Of a DNA stretch of 64,000 bases, positions 1-9,126 are shown in pieces. The stretch is taken from positions 248,001 to 312,000 of the forward strand of contig JASLQO010000009.1 in the NCBI GenBank assembly GCA_030744435.1, in the 5' to 3' direction. Within the stretch, counting starts at the first letter, position 1. Each line of letters starts with the position of its first letter. The DNA is from JASLQO01 sp002327525 (GTDB lineage Bacteria; Pseudomonadota; Gammaproteobacteria; Pseudomonadales; Azotimanducaceae). A program made the position numbers and the translations under genes. The notes under the pieces were generated by a model. It was not told the DNA's origin. It saw nothing but the letters and a program-made list of their open reading frames with translations, and did not search any database.

Positions 1-595
1 TCATCAGATCGAGAATCTGTGCCTGAATGGTCACATCCAATGCCGTCGTCGGTTCGTCGGCGATCAGAATTGCGGGTTCGCAAGCAATTGCCATGGCAAT
101 CATCGAGCGCTGCAGCATGCCACCGGAAAACTCGAACGGATATTGCTTCGCGCGCTTCGCCGCCTCGGGAATACGTGTCATCTCGAGTAGCTCCACCGCT
201 CGTGCGAATGCCTGCTGCTTGCTGTGTCCGCGGTGAACTTCGAGCGTTTCGGCAATCTGATCGCCGATGGTCATTGTCGGGTTCAGCGAGGTCATTGGAT
301 CCTGGAAAATCATCCCGATCTCGGCGCCGCGGATGTCCTCGCCGTCGATGGTTTTGCGGCCGAGAATGTCCTGACCACGCAGGCGTGCGCTACCGGAGGT
401 TATGCGACCGGGCGGCATCGGAATGAGTCCCATGACGCTTTGCACGGTCACCGATTTGCCGCAGCCCGATTCGCCTACGATTCCTAGCGTTTTGCCGGAA
501 TCCACGGAAAAGCTCACACCGCGCACCGCCTTGACGATACCCCCATAAGTATCGAACTCGACCGACAGATCGTCTACTTCCAGAAGGCGGCTCAC
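1..595 (-). CDS. oppD: Oligopeptide ABC transporter ATP-binding protein, OppD/DppD type (partial)
   Basis: ATPase that would power the OppB/OppC permease encoded just upstream on the same strand. The reading frame starts with GTG at 595 and overlaps the oppC stop as GTGA. Walker A (GESGCGKS) lies at residues 41-48. The signature FSGGMLQR and Walker B ILIADEPTTALD lie near the window edge, followed by the D-loop and TIQAQILDL, typical of OppD/DppD. The gene runs off the left end, so only about the first 198 codons are visible and the oligopeptide-specific C-terminal zinc region cannot be judged. Family assignment is firm; the substrate (dipeptide, oligopeptide or other) is not determined. Confidence 0.93.
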   Translation of the reverse strand, partial: MSRLLEVDDLSVEFDTYGGIVKAVRGVSFSVDSGKTLGIVGESGCGKSVTVQSVMGLIPMPPGRITSGSARLRGQDILGRKTIDGEDIRGAEIGMIFQDPMTSLNPTMTIGDQIAETLEVHRGHSKQQAFARAVELLEMTRIPEAAKRAKQYPFEFSGGMLQRSMIAMAIACEPAILIADEPTTALDVTIQAQILDLM

Positions 596-1965
596 TCGCG
601 GCTCCTCATCCGCGCATCGAGTGCGTCTCGGAGCCCGTCACCGAGTAAGTTGAAGGCGAGCACCGTGATGCTGATGAAAAGTGCGGGAAACACCAGCTCA
701 TGGGGGTAGGTGAGCATGGTCTTCAGCCCCTCGTTGCACATGCTGCCCCAGGACGGCGTGGGAGGGGCGACGCCCATACCAATGAACGACAGAAATGCCT
801 CGGTGAAGATGGCGCTGGGTACGGCAAAGGTCAGCGTCACCAGTATCACACCCATGGTGTTAGGGATCATGTGACGTACCACCAAATACGTGGTTTTCGC
901 TCCCAACAAACGGCAGGCGCTGATGTAGCCTTCCTCGCGGATCTGCAGAATCTGCCCCCGCACGAGGCGTGCCGTTGCAGGCCATGCCAGAATAACCAGG
1001 GCCAGCAGCATTGGCATGATGCCGCTCTCACCCGGGCCGATGCCGAACACGATCTTGAACAGAATCATGAACAGCAGAAACGGGAGTGCGACCACGAAGT
1101 CGGCAAAGCGCATCAGCCCCTGATCCGTTCGCCCGCCGATGAATCCCGCCGTTGCGCCGTAGACGACACCCAGCAATACGTACAGAAAGGGCGCGAAGAT
1201 ACCGATGAACAGCGACACCCCCGCTCCCGCCATGAGGCGTGCCAGCATGTCGCGGCCGAGGTAGTCGGTGCCGAATGGATGCAGTGCGAGCTTCACCTCG
1301 TCTCCGATCCGGATATCGTTGGTCGAGGCCACCAGACCCTTGGCGAGCGCTTCATAGACGGTGATGACGCGCGTTAGCTCAACCTCGAGAGTCTCGAACC
1401 GCTCACCGGGACCGCCGAATTCATCGAGCACCACGACGGCGTAGTGGTAGGTTCCGGGGCGCAGATCCAGACGATCTTCGAAATAGAGCCCGTCGCTGCC
1501 CGACACCTCGGCCAGTGGCAGACCGAAGGCGCGCTCCTCGCCCAACGGGAAGATGTTTCGGTAGACGCGGTAAGTGCCTGTGCTCGTCAGCGGGTCCCAC
1601 TGAATACGTACGGCCTGGGTCGTGGCGGGCTGCGCCAGGCGCAACCCCGTGCCGGTATCGATCAGGGTGGTACCGTCCCAGGGTACGAAGGGCTCCACCA
1701 CCGTCGCTTTGCGGTCCGTGCCCGGAGGTTGGCTGATCTGATCTACGTCCTGCGCGCCAGGATCGATGCGCCATACCCAGGGACCGGCAATAGTGAACAT
1801 CAGCAGGGCGATGATCAGGTACAACGAGTAAAGGGCGCGACGGTTGTCTTTCAACCGGATCCAGGCATCCTGCCAATAGGACAGGGAAGGCCGGGTGATG
1901 GCCTGAATGGCGGCGCTCTGTTCGATGCGCTCGAAATCGGTGGATGTGAGGCCGGCTTCCGCCAT
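592..1965 (-). CDS. oppC: ABC transporter permease, OppC/DppC type, with a large periplasmic insertion
   Basis: Inner-membrane permease of the peptide/nickel ABC family, 457 aa. Family members are usually about 300 aa. The first transmembrane helix is at about residues 42-65. The usual five-helix permease core begins near 240 and includes the cytoplasmic EAA-like loop (EEGYISACRLLGAK). Between them lies an extra segment of about 130-140 residues (about 70-205) rich in aromatic and beta-strand patterns (TYRVYRNIFPLGEE, GTYHYAVVVLDEFGG) that resembles a fibronectin-III-like beta sandwich and should sit in the periplasm. The start ATG at 1965 overlaps the oppB stop (TAATG) and the stop overlaps oppD, so translation is probably coupled. 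Confidence 0.93.
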   Translation of the reverse strand: MAEAGLTSTDFERIEQSAAIQAITRPSLSYWQDAWIRLKDNRRALYSLYLIIALLMFTIAGPWVWRIDPGAQDVDQISQPPGTDRKATVVEPFVPWDGTTLIDTGTGLRLAQPATTQAVRIQWDPLTSTGTYRVYRNIFPLGEERAFGLPLAEVSGSDGLYFEDRLDLRPGTYHYAVVVLDEFGGPGERFETLEVELTRVITVYEALAKGLVASTNDIRIGDEVKLALHPFGTDYLGRDMLARLMAGAGVSLFIGIFAPFLYVLLGVVYGATAGFIGGRTDQGLMRFADFVVALPFLLFMILFKIVFGIGPGESGIMPMLLALVILAWPATARLVRGQILQIREEGYISACRLLGAKTTYLVVRHMIPNTMGVILVTLTFAVPSAIFTEAFLSFIGMGVAPPTPSWGSMCNEGLKTMLTYPHELVFPALFISITVLAFNLLGDGLRDALDARMRSRE

Positions 1966-2897
1966 TACTCCAGCCTCACTCTGGGGTCTACCAGTCCGTA
2001 GACGAGGTCCACGACGATGACCATGAACACCAAAAACGCGCCGTAAAACACTGTGGTGCCCATGATCACCGTGTAATCGAGTTGCTGGACGGCCTGCACG
2101 AAGTAGCGGCCGAGGCCCGGTATGGCGAACACCATCTCCACTACGAATCCGCCGGTGGTGATGGCGGCGATGGCTGGCCCGAGTACGGTGATCACCGGCA
2201 GTATGGCGTTACGCAATTGGTGCCGCGTGAAGATACGAGTTGCGGGCAGACCCTTGGCTTTGGCGGTACGGATGTAGTCCGCACTGATTACTTCCAGCAT
2301 GGAGGAGCGCATGAGTCGCGTCAGATAGGCCATGGTGCCCAGGCCGAGCACCAGGGATGGCACGAGCATGTGGCTCACGGTACCCCAGCCAGCGACGGGC
2401 AGGATCGATTGCCCGAGCAGGTCATTCAGGTTCACCAGCGCCAGCTGACCGAGACCCGCGAACACGAAACTCGGTACCGAGATGCCGAGAATGACCAGAA
2501 ACATGATGATGATGTCTGGCAGCTTGTTGCGGTACAACGCGGTCAGCGCCCCCCACAACACGCCGCCGAGTGCTGCGAATATCACCGCCAGGATGCCCAG
2601 GGTGGCCGAGATGGGGAAGTGCTCCTTGATTATGTCGTTCACTTCCCGGTTCTGCTGGGTGAATGAAATGCCGAAATCACCTCGAACCAGGTTTTTCATG
2701 TAGATGGCGTATTGCTCACCAATGGGGCGGTCGAGCCCGTACTTGGCCTCCAGGTTGGCCCGGATTTCCTCGGTGACGGCCTTGTCGTTGGCGAGAGGAT
2801 CGCCAGGGACGTTGTGCATGGCGAAGAACGTGGCCGTGGCGATGAACCAGACCGTGATCACGCCCTGGATGAGTCGTTTGAGGGTGTATCGCCACAT
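1965..2897 (-). CDS. oppB: ABC transporter permease, OppB/DppB type
   Basis: Six-helix inner-membrane permease, 310 aa, the normal family length. The N-terminus MWRYTLKRLIQGVITVWFIA and the conserved region GDPLANDKAV... GLDRPIGEQYAIYMKNLVRGDFGIS are diagnostic of OppB/DppB. The EAA-like loop is present (ADYIRTAKAKGLP). It forms the heterodimeric channel with OppC; OppA delivers substrate and OppD supplies ATP hydrolysis. It follows oppA after 41 bp and overlaps oppC by one base. Confidence 0.95.
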   Translation of the reverse strand: MWRYTLKRLIQGVITVWFIATATFFAMHNVPGDPLANDKAVTEEIRANLEAKYGLDRPIGEQYAIYMKNLVRGDFGISFTQQNREVNDIIKEHFPISATLGILAVIFAALGGVLWGALTALYRNKLPDIIIMFLVILGISVPSFVFAGLGQLALVNLNDLLGQSILPVAGWGTVSHMLVPSLVLGLGTMAYLTRLMRSSMLEVISADYIRTAKAKGLPATRIFTRHQLRNAILPVITVLGPAIAAITTGGFVVEMVFAIPGLGRYFVQAVQQLDYTVIMGTTVFYGAFLVFMVIVVDLVYGLVDPRVRLE

Positions 2898-2938
2898 TCT
2901 AGTTAGACATTTGAAACGCTGGATCCATCAGCAGCCTA

Positions 2939-4636
2939 TTACGCACCGGTGTCGATCCAGGCGCGCGTGTAGTCGACATCCGCGCCTATCACCCGCCGCA
3001 GTACGCCCTTCACGTGTGGATGCGTGACGTAAACCGAGCCACGCTCGTAGTTCGGGATAATTACCGCGTCGTCGATGAGAATTTGCTGAATCTGTCCAAA
3101 CGCATCCATGCGGGTTTTAGGATCAAGAGAAGATTGCGCGATGCGTACCTGCCTATCGAGTTCCGGGTTGGCGTAGCGTCCGCGGTTGTTGAGATTCCAG
3201 GAAGCGAACAGGTCACCGAACGTGAGCGGGTCGTTGTAGTCGGGCCCCCAACCGGCGAGCACCAGGTCGAAGTCGCCCGAGGTCATCTTCGCCAGACGTT
3301 GCTTGAAGATCTGCTTGTCGATTTTCACATCGAGGCCGAGATTTTTCTTGAACACGGCCTGGAAATACTCGGATTGAATGTTGCTGATGGGATTGTCGCC
3401 GGTGAGGAACGTCAACGGCGGAATCTGATCCACGCCCAGTTCTCGTTTCGCAAGGTCCAGGTGACGACGAGCGAGTTCGAGATCCATTCTCGGTAGATTA
3501 GCGGGATACTCTTCCCTCAACGGCTTGTCCACGCCCATGAGCCAGGTCGGGAAAAGGCTCGCGCCGGGCAGATAGCCCGGAATCTTGGTCACCTTGTACA
3601 CGAGTTCTGCGGAATCCTGCGCCAGCAACATGGCCTTGCGCAGATTCAGATTTCGAGTAACCCGGTCTTCACGGTGATTGAACTCGATGAAGAACACGGA
3701 GCCATCCACGAAGCGGTGTATCTGCCAGCGGTTTTCGAGGGCACTGGGCAGGTTTTCGGCCGTGAGCCCGGACAGGGCGATGTTGTTGTCCTTGAAGAGA
3801 TTCAGGCGTGCGTTGGGATCCGGTGTGATGTAGCCGACGTTGATGGTGTTGAGCTTCACCTTGTCGCGGTTCCAGTAGTGGGGGTTCTTGTCCATCCTCA
3901 AGGATGCGCCATGCACCCAACTGGTCATCATGAACGGGCCGTTGTAGAGCAGCTTGTCCGCGTCGGCCCCGTACTTACCGTCGGTATTTTCGAAGAAATC
4001 CTGCCGTACCGGTAAATAGGTGGTAAATGCCACCAGCTTGTCAAAGTAGGCGAGCGGGCGTTCGAACTGCACGGTGAGTGTGCGGTCATCCACCGCTTGT
4101 GCGCCGAGTGCGTCCAGCGGCAACTTGCCGGTGTTGACTGCTTCCGCGTTCTTTATGGGATAAAGGATGAAAGCGTATTCGGATGCCCGCTTCGGATCCA
4201 GCGCAGTGCGCCAGGCAAACACGAAGTCGTGTGCGGTGACCGTCTCGCCGTCGCTCCAGCGAGCATCCTCGCGAAGCCAGAACGTGGCGTCGTTTTCGCC
4301 GATCTCCCAACGCTCGGCCACACCCGGGGCAATCTCGTTGTTTGCATCGTAAGTGAGAAGCCCCTCCATCACGTGGCCGAGCACCATACCGCTCTGCATG
4401 TCTGTCGCGAGCGTGCTGTCGAGCTGCGGCGGTTCTGTGGTGAAGGCGATAGTAACGGTGCCGGTTTCCGCATCCACTGCCTGCGAGGTAGTGGTGCCCG
4501 AACTGGTGAGCGAAGCGGCGATGGACAGCACCCACATCAAAGCCGCGACACCGCCGATGGCCATCAGGAAAAACAGTGCCAATTGTCTGCCGGCGGTGCG
4601 GGTAAAGCCGTCTTCGCTGCTTGTGATATCGCTCAT
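2939..4636 (-). CDS. oppA: Peptide ABC transporter substrate-binding protein, OppA family (SBP_bac_5)
   Basis: Extracytoplasmic solute-binding protein of family 5, 565 aa from the ATG at 4636, which is preceded by a GGGGA-type ribosome site. A longer in-frame extension reaches 4807 but would overlap the upstream VWA gene and has no family similarity. Residues about 18-40 form one hydrophobic helix without a lipobox cysteine, so it is probably membrane-anchored or has an uncleaved signal. Family motifs include EPPQLDSTLATD, LTYDANNEIAPGVAERWE, and DGETVTAHDFVFAWRTALDP. The C-terminal part (GDFDLVLAGWGPDYNDPLTF) is also typical. Substrate is unproven; oligopeptides are the default for the family. 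Confidence 0.93.
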   Translation of the reverse strand: MSDITSSEDGFTRTAGRQLALFFLMAIGGVAALMWVLSIAASLTSSGTTTSQAVDAETGTVTIAFTTEPPQLDSTLATDMQSGMVLGHVMEGLLTYDANNEIAPGVAERWEIGENDATFWLREDARWSDGETVTAHDFVFAWRTALDPKRASEYAFILYPIKNAEAVNTGKLPLDALGAQAVDDRTLTVQFERPLAYFDKLVAFTTYLPVRQDFFENTDGKYGADADKLLYNGPFMMTSWVHGASLRMDKNPHYWNRDKVKLNTINVGYITPDPNARLNLFKDNNIALSGLTAENLPSALENRWQIHRFVDGSVFFIEFNHREDRVTRNLNLRKAMLLAQDSAELVYKVTKIPGYLPGASLFPTWLMGVDKPLREEYPANLPRMDLELARRHLDLAKRELGVDQIPPLTFLTGDNPISNIQSEYFQAVFKKNLGLDVKIDKQIFKQRLAKMTSGDFDLVLAGWGPDYNDPLTFGDLFASWNLNNRGRYANPELDRQVRIAQSSLDPKTRMDAFGQIQQILIDDAVIIPNYERGSVYVTHPHVKGVLRRVIGADVDYTRAWIDTGA

Positions 4637-4691
4637 GGTGGTCCCCGGTGGGTATCCGGCCGCCAGCCGGTTGGACGAGCCACCCAGGAGA

Positions 4692-6188
4692 TCAGGTAAC
4701 CGTCCGCAGGAGATTACCCACAACACGCTCCAGATGCATGAGTGAATTGCACTCGTCCACCTGATGGCAATAAGCGGAATAGCGGCGCATCTCCGCATCT
4801 CCCACATACCATGAATTGCGGCTTTCGGGATTCAGCCAGATTAGGCGTTTGCAGCGGTCGTACATCTCCTTGAGGATTTCCGCGCGCGGATCGCCGTAGT
4901 TGTTGCGTGCATCGCCCAGGATGATGATGGTGGTGCGATGGTCGATGCCGTCCAGACACAACCGCTTGAAGTCCTGGAAAGCCTGACCGTAATCTGTAGA
5001 GCCGCCGGCGTAGTCGCGCAGGGTCTTGGCGATGGCGTCCTCGAGATTGTTGCGATCAAACAGATCAGTGACCTCGGCCAGGTCTGATGAGAAGGCGAAC
5101 GAGCGTACCTTGGGCATGACCTCTTCGAGACTGTACAGAAACATCAGCATGAAGCGGCTGTAGTTGGCCACCGATCCGGATACGTCGCATATTGCGAACA
5201 CCTTGGGCCGGTCGATTTTCACCGACTTCCATTTCAGGTCGAAAATAGCACCGTCGTAGGCCATGTTGTAACGCAGCGTGCGCGGAATGTTGATCTGGCC
5301 GCGCTTGAACACCTTTTTGCGGCGGGAGTGCAGGGCGGCCAGCTTCTTCGCCATCTTGTAGACGATTTCCTGAATGAGCCGGAAGCTGCGATGTTCCACG
5401 TTCGAGAGCTTTACCTTGCGCAGCAGTTCTTCGCGCAGGCGCTTGCCGGTGGCATCGGCGTGAAGTAAGAACTGGCGTTCCACATAGTCACGTACCTGGT
5501 CGCGCAGCCATTCGCGGCGGCGCTTCAGTTCTTGTCCCATACGGCGTTGTGAGACGTTGTTGGAATCGCGGGCGTCCGAAATCTCGCGGTTGAGACCGGC
5601 CAGGCCCATCTCGTCCATGATGCGGCGCGTGTACAGGCCCTTCTGCGTGAACACTTGTATCTCGCGTACGTCCACCTTCTCACCGGCCTCGGACATGGCG
5701 ACGGTGAGTTCCACGCGCGAGTTCTGCATCAACAGCGCCCCGAGCGGGGACTGGGCATCGGTCATCTCACCCGGGCCGAGATCTTCCTCTTCTTCCTCTT
5801 CACCAAGATAGGCGTTGCCCTTGGACTTTTTCTTCTTTTTACCACCTGTCTGCTGGCCGCGGTTCTGCGCCTCGGCGCTGCCGCCGCCTTCGCCTTCGCC
5901 TTCGCCACCCTCGCCTTCGGCAGCATCGCCGTCATCAGCCTCACTCTGGGTTGCGGCACGTTCGCCCTGCACGTCCGTGTACTTGAAGAACTGATCGAAC
6001 GTGCTGTCGAACGTTTCTTTCTCGTCTTCCGTTTTTGGCAGAACCAGGGACAGAGAGCGCTTCAAATGCGCACGGTCTTCATAGCCCACCAGTTCCACAC
6101 AGGAGAACGCGTCGAGTGTCTCCGCGGTGGAAATGCGCACCTCGGCGTTGCGAAGCGCGCGGATGAAATTGGCGAGCGTTCTGTCCAC
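4692..6188 (-). CDS. VWA domain protein, CoxE-like
   Basis: Cytosolic von Willebrand factor A protein, 498 aa, starting with GTG at 6188, 7 bp after the stop of the MoxR ATPase. An N-terminal helical region (1-80) is followed by a low-complexity acidic/lysine linker (about 85-136), a coiled-coil-like middle, and a VWA domain with the MIDAS motif DVSGS at 335-339. Later motifs (GGSTDYGQAFQDF, TTIIILGDARNNYGDPR) match the CoxE family. MoxR/VWA pairs act as AAA+ chaperone and metal-dependent adaptor for maturing or metal-loading a client. Here the genes downstream are an opp transporter, so the client may be related to that system, but this is only inferred from position. Confidence 0.9.
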   Translation of the reverse strand: MDRTLANFIRALRNAEVRISTAETLDAFSCVELVGYEDRAHLKRSLSLVLPKTEDEKETFDSTFDQFFKYTDVQGERAATQSEADDGDAAEGEGGEGEGEGGGSAEAQNRGQQTGGKKKKKSKGNAYLGEEEEEEDLGPGEMTDAQSPLGALLMQNSRVELTVAMSEAGEKVDVREIQVFTQKGLYTRRIMDEMGLAGLNREISDARDSNNVSQRRMGQELKRRREWLRDQVRDYVERQFLLHADATGKRLREELLRKVKLSNVEHRSFRLIQEIVYKMAKKLAALHSRRKKVFKRGQINIPRTLRYNMAYDGAIFDLKWKSVKIDRPKVFAICDVSGSVANYSRFMLMFLYSLEEVMPKVRSFAFSSDLAEVTDLFDRNNLEDAIAKTLRDYAGGSTDYGQAFQDFKRLCLDGIDHRTTIIILGDARNNYGDPRAEILKEMYDRCKRLIWLNPESRNSWYVGDAEMRRYSAYCHQVDECNSLMHLERVVGNLLRTVT

Positions 6189-6194
6189 GCGGGT

Positions 6195-7136
6195 CTAGCT
6201 CTTCAGCGCCTTGCTGGTGATGGCCGTGATTTCGCTGTCCACGTTTTCGATGTCCTCCTGGAACTTGAGGATCACGTTCAGTGTATCGCGCACCAGTTGT
6301 GGGTCCAGAGTCTCCGTATGCAGCAGTAGCAGCGTGCGCGCCCAGTCGATGGTCTCGGAAATTGCCGGGACCTTCTTCAGGTCCAGATCCCGCAGTTCCT
6401 GAATGAAGGTCACCAACTGCCGGCGCAGCTCCTCCGGAATGTCCGGCACGCGGGCATGAATGATACGTTGCTCGATATCCACATCCGGGAATGGAATGTA
6501 CAGGTGCAGGCAGCGCCGTTTTAGTGCATCTGAGATCTCCCGGGTGTTGTTGGAGGTGAGGAACACCATCGGAGGTTCCTTGGTTGCCTTCACCGTACCG
6601 ATCTCCGGGATGGAGACCTGATAGTCGGAGAGAATCTCCAGCAGCAGCGACTCGAACTCGTGATCGGACTTGTCGACCTCATCGATCAACAGCACGCAGC
6701 CGTCTTCCTCACGCAGAGCCTTCAACAGCGGCCTCGGTTCGAGAAATTCCTCGGAGAAGAAGATATCGCCGAACTCGTGCAGGCGGCCGACCGATTCGGC
6801 GAAACCCTGGGCACCCTGCAGAACCTCGTCCAGGGTTTCCTTCAGCACCTGCGTGTAGAGGAGCTGCTTGCCGTATTTCCACTCATAGATTGCCTTGGCT
6901 TCATCGAGTCCCTCGTAGCACTGCAGGCGGATGAGGGGCAGGTCGAACATCTCCGAGGTCGTCTTCGCAAGCTCGGTCTTACCGACGCCGGGTGGGCCCT
7001 CGACGAGTACGGGTTTGCGCAGGTGGAATGCGAGATACACTGCTGTGGCAACCTGATCGCTGCAGATGTAACGGTGTTCCTCGAAGTGCGCCTTCAGCGC
7101 CTCCACCGATTCGGCCATTTTCGCTATGTCGGGCAC
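6195..7136 (-). CDS. MoxR-family AAA+ ATPase
   Basis: AAA+ ATPase of the MoxR/RavA group, about 313 aa. Walker A GPPGVGKT is at about residues 47-54, Walker B CVLLIDEVDKSD near 130, and sensor 1 VFLTSNNTREISDALKRRC follows. I chose GTG at 7136 because an AGGGG ribosome site lies 5 nt upstream; ATG at 7118 is an alternative that matches relatives beginning MxxSxxAL. It is translated just before the VWA protein, the usual functional partner: MoxR hydrolyses ATP to remodel a client recognised by the VWA protein. It appears to be the first gene of the moxR-VWA-oppABCD unit. Confidence 0.92.
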   Translation of the reverse strand: MPDIAKMAESVEALKAHFEEHRYICSDQVATAVYLAFHLRKPVLVEGPPGVGKTELAKTTSEMFDLPLIRLQCYEGLDEAKAIYEWKYGKQLLYTQVLKETLDEVLQGAQGFAESVGRLHEFGDIFFSEEFLEPRPLLKALREEDGCVLLIDEVDKSDHEFESLLLEILSDYQVSIPEIGTVKATKEPPMVFLTSNNTREISDALKRRCLHLYIPFPDVDIEQRIIHARVPDIPEELRRQLVTFIQELRDLDLKKVPAISETIDWARTLLLLHTETLDPQLVRDTLNVILKFQEDIENVDSEITAITSKALKS

Positions 7137-7271
7137 CTTTTCCCCTAAAATCAAGCACAAACAAACAATTATCCGGACCTGGGAGTGCCTTGTATAGGTG
7201 CGTGAGCTGTGGAGTCCCCGTATTGGATCCCGGGGCAGGTAGAATGACAAGCTGAAGCAGAGGGGGAAGAA

Positions 7272-7507
7272 ATGACGAGATGGTCCTGGCTGGTGCTCGG
7301 CGTGTGTGTCTGCGGGCAGGTGTCTGTGGGCAGGTGTACCCAACTGCCGCATACGCCGAGTTGGTGATTCATGCGGGACGCATGGTGGACGTGGAGATGC
7401 TGGAGGTATTGGAAGAGCGCTCCATCGTTGTGGAGGGCGAACGTATCGTCGAGGTGGTCGAGGACTATCGCGATGGTGATGAAAGCTGGGTCGGTGTACA
7501 ACCATGA
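7272..7507 (+). pseudogene. Truncated, frameshifted amidohydrolase N-terminus
   Basis: ATG at 7272 follows a strong GGGGGAAGAA ribosome site and opens a signal-peptide-like stretch (MTRWSWLVLGVCVCGQV). That frame then loses similarity. From about 7355, a different frame (+2) reads YAELVIHAGRMVDVEML...VVEGERIVEVV, which is the N-terminal beta-sandwich strand pattern of imidazolonepropionase-like amidohydrolases. It stops at 7507, where the gamma-glutamyltransferase gene begins (7504). The metal-binding TIM-barrel is absent. I read this as the first ~75 codons of a secreted amidohydrolase, with one frameshift and loss of the remainder. The family call is by eye on a short segment. Confidence 0.65.
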
Positions 7508-9126
7508 GCACTAGTCAGACAACTCACGGCATGGTGAGCGCCCCACAACCGGAGGCTGTGGAAGCCGGTGCTTTGGCGCTGAAGCGTGGCGGCAATGCGG
7601 TAGACGCCGCCATTGCCTGTGCACTGGTGCAGACGGCGGTGGACCCGCAGATGTGCGGTATCGCGGGATTCGGTTCCCTGCACGTCTATCTGCCCGAGCG
7701 CGCAGAGCACTGCTTCATCGATTTCCACGGCGCAGCGCCGCTGGCCGCCACCGCCGACATGTGGGCGGATAAAATCGTGGCCGAGACCGAGGACGGTTTC
7801 GGATTCATTCTGAAGGGGCATGTCAATGATCTGGGCTATGGCTCCATCACGGTGCCAGGATCACTGAAGGCGTTTGCCGAGGCGTTGCAACGCTGGGGCA
7901 ATCTGACGCTTGGGGATCTCCTGCCCGCCGCGATCGAGTATTGCGAAAACGGCTTCATCGTGCGTCCGCACGTGGCGAGCTACTGGAACCTGGTGGAAGT
8001 CGCCGGACGCGTTCCGCACGGTGAGCGGCTTACGCGCATCCCGGCGACAGCAAAAATCTACACCACGGATGAAGGGCGAATTCGAAAGGCGGGTGAGTTG
8101 CACCGCAACCCGGACATGGGGCGAACCTACCGGCGTATAGCAGAGCATGGCGTGGAGGACTTCTATGAGGGTGGCATCGCCCGCGAGATAGATATTGACA
8201 TGCGTACCAACGGTGCGCTGCTCTCCCTGGCGGATCTCGGTCAGTACGAGACTATCGATGCCCGACCGCTGTGGGGAGAGTATCGCGGCCATCGCATTGC
8301 CACCAACCAACTGCCTGGCGGCGGCGCCATGGTTCTGGAGATGCTCAATATTCTCGAGCACTTTGATCTGACCGGCATGGGGCACAATTCGCCCGATTAT
8401 CTTGCGACCGTGGCTGAGGCGATGAAGATCGCGACCGTCGACAAGGACGAGCACTTCGGCGACCCGCGCTTCGTGGAGGTGCCCCTCGAGCGCCTGCTGT
8501 CCCACGAGCATGCCGCGAACATGGCCGAGCGCATCATCGCCGGGGAGAAGACCTATGTGCCGCGCCTCAATCGGGGGGCAGACAACAAAGACACGACACA
8601 TGTGTGTGCGGTGGATGAGCGTGGCAGCTGCGTGTCGATGACGCACTCGCTGGGCAATCCTTCCGGAGTCGTCACCGATGGGCTCGGTTTTATGTACAAC
8701 GGATGCATGAACGTGTTCGATCCGCGTCCCGGCAGAGCGGATTCCATTGCACCTGGAAAGTCCCGCTTCACAGCGATGTCACCGACGATAGTGTTCAGAG
8801 ACGAGCATCCGTATCTCGTGATCGGGGCGCCTGGCGGCACGTTCATCACCATGGGCGTGCTACAGGGCATCCTCAACGTGCTCGATTTCGGCATGAACGC
8901 GCTGGAAGCGGTGTCCGCACCACGTTTTTGTGTCACCAGCGACATCATCGATCTCACCAATCGCATCCCCCGCTATATCGAGGCGGAGCTGAACCGGCGC
9001 GGATACCAGACACGGCGTACGCATCTCAGTTATCACTTCGCCGGTGTGCATGCCATTCGCCTCACGGAGCAGGGCTGGGATGGCGGTGCCGACCCGGGTA
9101 GGGATGGTATGGCGCTGGTGGTTTGA
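7504..9126 (+). CDS. Gamma-glutamyltransferase family protein (Ntn hydrolase)
   Basis: Self-processing Ntn-hydrolase of the GGT family, 540 aa. The start of the mature core is recognisable (THGMVSAPQPEAVEAGALAL...GGNAVDAAIA). The expected catalytic threonine is T364 in DTTHVCAVD, the new N-terminus of the small subunit after autocleavage. SGVVTDGLGFMYNGCM and GAPGGTFITMGVLQGILNVL are family motifs of the small subunit. No signal peptide is visible, unlike classical periplasmic GGTs, so it may act in the cytoplasm on gamma-glutamyl or acyl-amide compounds. Its stop overlaps the TTG start of the next gene (TTGA). With oligopeptide uptake encoded divergently, peptide or glutathione-conjugate turnover is plausible. 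Confidence 0.9.
   Translation: MSTSQTTHGMVSAPQPEAVEAGALALKRGGNAVDAAIACALVQTAVDPQMCGIAGFGSLHVYLPERAEHCFIDFHGAAPLAATADMWADKIVAETEDGFGFILKGHVNDLGYGSITVPGSLKAFAEALQRWGNLTLGDLLPAAIEYCENGFIVRPHVASYWNLVEVAGRVPHGERLTRIPATAKIYTTDEGRIRKAGELHRNPDMGRTYRRIAEHGVEDFYEGGIAREIDIDMRTNGALLSLADLGQYETIDARPLWGEYRGHRIATNQLPGGGAMVLEMLNILEHFDLTGMGHNSPDYLATVAEAMKIATVDKDEHFGDPRFVEVPLERLLSHEHAANMAERIIAGEKTYVPRLNRGADNKDTTHVCAVDERGSCVSMTHSLGNPSGVVTDGLGFMYNGCMNVFDPRPGRADSIAPGKSRFTAMSPTIVFRDEHPYLVIGAPGGTFITMGVLQGILNVLDFGMNALEAVSAPRFCVTSDIIDLTNRIPRYIEAELNRRGYQTRRTHLSYHFAGVHAIRLTEQGWDGGADPGRDGMALVV

Noticed and set aside
4637..4807. N-terminal extension of OppA (57 extra codons)
   Set aside because: Overlaps the VWA gene and adds a non-family sequence; ATG 4636 has a ribosome site and leads directly into the membrane anchor.
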